Assembly (NCBI RefSeq): GCF_011045035.1
Contig: NZ_JAALAA010000014.1
Location: 62,001 to 126,000 of the forward strand
Direction of reading: 5' to 3'
DNA: 64,000 nt
From: Nocardioides turkmenicus
Lineage (GTDB): Bacteria > Actinomycetota > Actinomycetes > Propionibacteriales > Nocardioidaceae
In this document: positions 59,455-64,000 of the stretch, in pieces
Layout of the letters: every line of letters begins with the position of its first letter
Numbering within the stretch: the first letter of the stretch is position 1
Position numbers and translations under genes: made by a program
The notes under the pieces: model-generated
What the model saw: the letters and a program-made list of their open reading frames with translations, nothing else
What the model was told of the DNA's origin: nothing
Database searches by the model: none

Positions 59455-60486
59455 GTGAGCGCACAGCCGGGGACCCCCACGGGCCCGCCGACCATCCCGC
59501 CCCCGGGACCGCGGCCACCCGCGCCCGGCCCGTCCGGACCGAGGCTGCCGGAGCCCGCCCGCGAGGCGCTTCGGAAGTCGGCGCGGCAGGCCCGCAAGCA
59601 GCTGCGCCCGGTGCGCAAGCACCTCATCGTGCTCGGCATCGTGATCGCCGTCGCCCTGGTCTTCGCCGGCCTGCGGCTTCTCGGCGTCGGCGTCGGTGGC
59701 GTCCCGGTCCTCTCCCGTGAGTCGTGCACCGTCACCTCCGAGGGCGAGACCTACGACCTCTCCGCCGACCAGGCCGAACGTGCCTCGGCGGTCGCCGCTG
59801 AGGCCGTACGCCGCGGGCTCCCCGCCCGCGCAGCCTCCGTCGTGCTGACGGTCGAGCTCGCCGACCACTCGCTCGACCGGGACGCGGCGAAGGCTGGTGC
59901 GCTCTACGACCGGCTCTCCGGCGTTGCCGACTACCGCCAGCAGTCCGTCCCCGGTGTCGCCCAGCAGATCAGCGACGGCTCACGCGACAGCTACCGCGAC
60001 GCCGAGCCGGAGGCACGGGCTCTCGCCTCGGCACTGACCGGCAACACCCCCGAGGCGTTCTCGTGCGTTGTCAAGGGCGGTTCCGACGAGGTCTCGGACC
60101 AGCTCAGCGGCGCCGGACTCACGTCGCGGGCGGAGGCCCTGCGTGATGACGTACGCCAGGCGTACGGGGGGCTCCCCGAAGGCGGCTTCCAGCCCGGCGG
60201 CGTGACCACCGGCCACATGGCCGGCTCGGCCCACTACGAGGGCCGCGCGGTCGACTACTTCTTCCGCCCCGTCAACGCGCGCAACAACATCAAGGGCTGG
60301 TCCCTGGCGCAGTACCTCGTCGCCAACGCCGACCGCCTCGACATCGAGACCGTCATCTACGACGACCGCATCTGGACCCGGTGGCGCTCCGCCGCTGGCT
60401 GGCGCGACTACGAGATCCCGGACCGTGGCGGCGACCAGGCCATCCTCGAGCACCGCGACCACGTCCACGTCGACGTGGCCGACTGA
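59455..60486 (+). CDS. exported protein, lysozyme-like fold without the active Glu
   Basis: The 343-residue protein has a Pro/Gly-rich start, one membrane helix (about residues 60-85) and an extracellular part beginning SRESCTVTSEGETYDLSADQAERASAVAAEAVRRGLPARAASVVLTVELADHSL in outline. This matches the paralogue at 60609 (GNAAVITALGLKRGLPARAATIAIATAIQES), but the paralogue's catalytic-type QES and LGLFQQRPS are lost. The C-terminal part has a HYEGRAVDYFF motif. It starts at GTG 59455. It is convergent with its paralogue around the hairpin element. Confidence 0.72.
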   Translation: MSAQPGTPTGPPTIPPPGPRPPAPGPSGPRLPEPAREALRKSARQARKQLRPVRKHLIVLGIVIAVALVFAGLRLLGVGVGGVPVLSRESCTVTSEGETYDLSADQAERASAVAAEAVRRGLPARAASVVLTVELADHSLDRDAAKAGALYDRLSGVADYRQQSVPGVAQQISDGSRDSYRDAEPEARALASALTGNTPEAFSCVVKGGSDEVSDQLSGAGLTSRAEALRDDVRQAYGGLPEGGFQPGGVTTGHMAGSAHYEGRAVDYFFRPVNARNNIKGWSLAQYLVANADRLDIETVIYDDRIWTRWRSAAGWRDYEIPDRGGDQAILEHRDHVHVDVAD

Positions 60487-60511
60487 GGCCGAGACGTCGG
60501 CCGCGTCGGCC

Positions 60512-60598
60512 GAGGCGTCACGTACGTCGCGCGAGGCGTCACCTGCTGGCATCTCGCCCGACCGGGGTGACGCCTCGGCCGACCGGGGTGACGCCTCG
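60512..60598. repeat. palindromic element at convergent gene ends, copy 2
   Basis: Left arms GAGGCGTCAC at 60512-60521 and 60533-60542 face right arms GTGACGCCTC at 60567-60576 and 60589-60598. The arms are the same as in 41297-41404, again two left and two right, and the element again lies between two convergent genes. The middle differs from copy 1. Confidence 0.83.
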
Positions 60599-60608
60599 GC
60601 CGACCGGG

Positions 60609-61457
60609 TCAGGCGAGGGTGACGACGATCCGCTCGTTGGTGACCTCGGGGGTCTTGGCCCACTCCTCGTTCTCGCCGGCGGACCATGTGCGTCCGTCGT
60701 ACGCAATAGCGGTGGCGCCGAACTCGCTGGCCCGGGCGAGCGCGTAGTGGGCGGCGGTCCAGCCGCCGCGCTGGCCGGTCTGGCCGGCGTCGACGGGGAT
60801 CACCACGGTCGAGCCCTCGACGCGGGCCCGGCCGACCATGCCGCCGAGCAGCTGGTTGATCTCGGTCTTGGTGGCCTGCGGCTTGCCGGAGCCGGCCTCG
60901 GGCTCGTCGATCCGGCAGGTCAGGGCGGCGGGGGAGTAGCCGCTGATCGCGGAGGCGATCGCGCGGCCCTCACCCTCGTGGTCGGCGTACGCCTCGGGGT
61001 AGGCCGACCGCTGCACCTCCTGCGCCGCCTCAGTGACGACCATGTCCTCGTAGCCCTCGATCTTCACGAGCGCGTCGTAGAACTTGTTGGTGGCGTAGAT
61101 CGGGTCCTGGACCTGTTCCTCGGTGCCCCAGCCCATCGACGGACGCTGCTGGAAGAGGCCGAGCGAGTCCCGGTCGCCGTGGCTGATGTTGTAGAGCTTC
61201 GACTCCTGGATCGCGGTCGCGATCGCGATCGTGGCCGCCCGCGCGGGCAGGCCGCGCTTGAGCCCGAGCGCGGTGATCACGGCCGCGTTGCCCATCTGCT
61301 CGGGGTCGAAGCGCGCCTCGTACTCGCCCGCGACCGCCGTGCAGTGCTGCAGGTCGGGCAGGATCGAGTCCAGCTTGTCCGTCGCGGCCTGGACAACCCA
61401 GTAGATGCCGCCGGCGATCACGCTGAGCACCACCAACGTGGTGACGAGCTTCTTCAA
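60609..61457 (-). CDS. exported lysozyme/transglycosylase-like protein
   Basis: The 282-residue protein has an N-terminal membrane anchor (LVTTLVVLSVIAGGIYWVVQA) and a goose-lysozyme/SLT-like core: GLKRGLPARAATIAIATAIQESKLYNISHGDRDSLGLFQQRPS in outline, with a likely catalytic Glu in QESKLYN and the GLFQQRPS motif. It probably cleaves or binds peptidoglycan. Some databases call this family heavy-metal transporter, which the sequence does not support. Confidence 0.77.
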   Translation of the reverse strand: MKKLVTTLVVLSVIAGGIYWVVQAATDKLDSILPDLQHCTAVAGEYEARFDPEQMGNAAVITALGLKRGLPARAATIAIATAIQESKLYNISHGDRDSLGLFQQRPSMGWGTEEQVQDPIYATNKFYDALVKIEGYEDMVVTEAAQEVQRSAYPEAYADHEGEGRAIASAISGYSPAALTCRIDEPEAGSGKPQATKTEINQLLGGMVGRARVEGSTVVIPVDAGQTGQRGGWTAAHYALARASEFGATAIAYDGRTWSAGENEEWAKTPEVTNERIVVTLA

Positions 61458-61469
61458 CTCAGCGACCCA

Positions 61470-62399
61470 CTAGTTGGCGTGGAGGGCAGCGTTGAGCTCG
61501 ATGCCCTCGCCCTTCCACGGAACGGCCTCGATGGCGCCGCTGACCGAGTTGCGACGGAAGAGGATGTTGGAGGCGCCGGAGAGCTCGCCCGCCTTCTTCA
61601 CGGTGCCGTCGGGCAGCGTCACCTTGGTCCCGTACGTCACGTAGCAGCCGGCCTCGACCACGGCGTCGTCGCCGAGCGAGATGCCGATGCCGGAGTTGGC
61701 GCCGAGCAGGCAGCGCTGGCCGATGGAGATGACGGCCTTGCCACCACCGGAGAGGGTGCCCATGATCGAGGCGCCGCCACCGACGTCGGAGCCGTCACCG
61801 ACGACGACCCCGCCGGAGATCCGGCCCTCGACCATCGAGGCGCCGAGGGTGCCGGCGTTGAAGTTGACGAAGCCCTCGTGCATGACGGTGGTGCCGGGGG
61901 CCAGGTGGGCGCCGAGGCGGACGCGGTCGGCGTCACCGATGCGGATCCCCGACGGCACGACGTAGTCGACCATCCGCGGGAACTTGTCCACGCCGTAGAC
62001 GGTCACGTGCTGGCCCGCGGCACGCAGCCGGGCGCGGGTGAGCTCGAAACCCTCGACGGCGCACGGGCCGGCGCTGGTCCACACCACGTTGGTGAGCAGG
62101 CCGAAGATGCCGTCGAGGTTCTGCCCGTGCGGCTGCACGAGGCGGTGCGAGAGCAGGTGGAGACGAAGCCAGACGTCCTCGGTGGAATCGGGCGCCGTGT
62201 CGAGGTCCTTGACCTCCACGAGCGCGACCTTCTTGGTCACCTGGCGCACCTCGTCGGCGCCCTCGAGCGCGGTCAGCTCGGCCGGCGCGGTCGCGTCGGC
62301 GGGCTTGTCGCCCAGCTGCGGCGCGGGGAACCACACGTCCAGCACAGAGTTGTCGGCGGCGTACGTCACGAGGCCGAAGCCCCAAGCTGCATTCGTCAC
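61470..62399 (-). CDS. dapD: tetrahydrodipicolinate N-succinyltransferase
   Basis: The 309-residue protein has the left-handed parallel beta-helix repeats ([47 protein letters not shown] in outline) of DapD of the actinobacterial long type. It adds succinate to tetrahydrodipicolinate in DAP and lysine synthesis, upstream of DapC. It is read on the minus strand, opposite to dapC. Confidence 0.92.
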   Translation of the reverse strand: MTNAAWGFGLVTYAADNSVLDVWFPAPQLGDKPADATAPAELTALEGADEVRQVTKKVALVEVKDLDTAPDSTEDVWLRLHLLSHRLVQPHGQNLDGIFGLLTNVVWTSAGPCAVEGFELTRARLRAAGQHVTVYGVDKFPRMVDYVVPSGIRIGDADRVRLGAHLAPGTTVMHEGFVNFNAGTLGASMVEGRISGGVVVGDGSDVGGGASIMGTLSGGGKAVISIGQRCLLGANSGIGISLGDDAVVEAGCYVTYGTKVTLPDGTVKKAGELSGASNILFRRNSVSGAIEAVPWKGEGIELNAALHAN

Positions 62400-62468
62400 G
62401 CGGCGCAGTCTAATGGGCCGACCCTACTCGTCCCGTATCGCGACCGGCCTGCGTGCGACCATGGACGG

Positions 62469-62759
62469 GTGAGCAAGAAGAGTGCGCCGCCGACGCCCCA
62501 GCTGATCCAGGCCGAGGACGAGACCTGGACCCTGGAGATCCCTGGCGTGGCCAGCAGCAAAGGCCACCCTGCCCCCGAGTGGGCGATGGCCAAGGGCGTG
62601 GAGGTCGTACGCCGCGCCGCCTCCGACATCGTCCGGAGCTGGATCGACGGCAAGCCGGTCAGCGACGCCGAGAAGCAGATCGTCCTGCTCGTCACCCGAG
62701 GTGACTCGCAGGTCTATGCCTGGCTCGACGCCGCTTTCGCCGACGACAACCCCCGCTAG
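62469..62759 (+). CDS. small hypothetical protein
   Basis: The 96-residue protein begins KKSAPPTPQLIQAEDETWTLEIPG and has a helix AMAKGVEVVRRAASDIVRSWIDG. It has no membrane segment. I do not recognise the family. It is divergent from dapD and has a GTG start; coding is supported by third-position GC. Confidence 0.55.
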   Translation: MSKKSAPPTPQLIQAEDETWTLEIPGVASSKGHPAPEWAMAKGVEVVRRAASDIVRSWIDGKPVSDAEKQIVLLVTRGDSQVYAWLDAAFADDNPR

Positions 62760-62766
62760 ACCGCCG

Positions 62767-62948
62767 CTAGCAGCAGCGGGCCTGCTGGTTGTGCTCCTTC
62801 TCGTCGGCCCGGTGACGCTCGAACGCACGCCGGGTCATCGGCTCGACGCCCTCACGCTCGCACCGGGCGACGTACTCGTCCCACTTCGCCTCCCCGGTCG
62901 CCTGGCGGAGCAGCCGCCAGGCGCCGGAGACACGCTCGGTCAGGATGC

Positions 62949-62952
<4 letters not shown>
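62767..62952 (-). CDS. YbdD/YjiX family protein (DUF466)
   Basis: The 61-residue protein has RLLRQATGEAKWDEYVARCEREGVEPMTRRAFERHRADEKE, the DUF466 core. It is usually coded next to CstA-type peptide or pyruvate transporters, as here, and overlaps the cstA stop by 4 bases. I start at ATG 62952. Confidence 0.87.

Positions 62953-64000
<1,048 letters not shown>

Overview
The window is high-GC actinobacterial chromosome, probably from Nocardioides or a close relative in the Nocardioidaceae. This placement is an inference from several features: many GTG starts and apparently leaderless -10/ATG promoters, a mycothiol gene (mshB), the fdxA-dapC-dapD block, a DUF222/13E12 HNH gene, SigE-family sigma factors, and dense TetR, Lrp, IclR and XRE regulator content. 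No rRNA, tRNA, CRISPR array or phage module was seen.

Layout. 1-6.5 kb is a worn accessory stretch: DUF1330 and SRPBCC proteins, an AlaDH/CEOS-like dehydrogenase, a short HTH regulator, a hydrolase fragment, and a sigma/anti-sigma-like pair. Two fragments of this stretch are reciprocal broken copies of each other. 6.5-28.4 kb is metabolic and regulatory: Lrp regulators with an AzlCD exporter, a TetR/SDR pair, an XRE/SnoaL pair, AraC, a frameshifted rifampin ADP-ribosyltransferase (arr), a PfkB kinase, an MFS/IclR pair, RecQ, and an MMPL transporter with TetR. 28.9-30.75 kb is a self-contained element: a DUF222-HNH gene broken by two frameshifts, enclosed by about 165-bp inverted arms that each contain a cloverleaf-like palindrome. 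33.8-37.5 kb holds an SMR efflux gene with a TetR regulator and paired operators, then a divergent unit of a NrtR-like Nudix regulator, an SPFH protein and a NAD-kinase-fold protein, with two identical-type palindromes between the divergent genes.

37.6-46 kb joins a THI5/SsuA-type ABC importer to a purine-degradation cluster: guanine deaminase, RpiR-type regulator, uricase, HIU hydrolase, OHCU decarboxylase, and an AtzH-amidase fusion. 46-64 kb contains cell-envelope genes (VanY, VanW), MutT, mshB, a decayed archaeal-type aspartyl-tRNA synthetase that still carries a T-box leader, a lipase, a Tat-exported phosphohydrolase, the lysine/DAP genes dapC and dapD with fdxA, a pair of lysozyme-fold-like paralogues, and the ybdD-cstA pair running off the right edge.

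The strongest leads are the inverted-arm HNH element, the T-box on a decayed synthetase gene, the NrtR/SPFH/NADK-like divergon, and a two-copy palindromic element placed at convergent gene ends.
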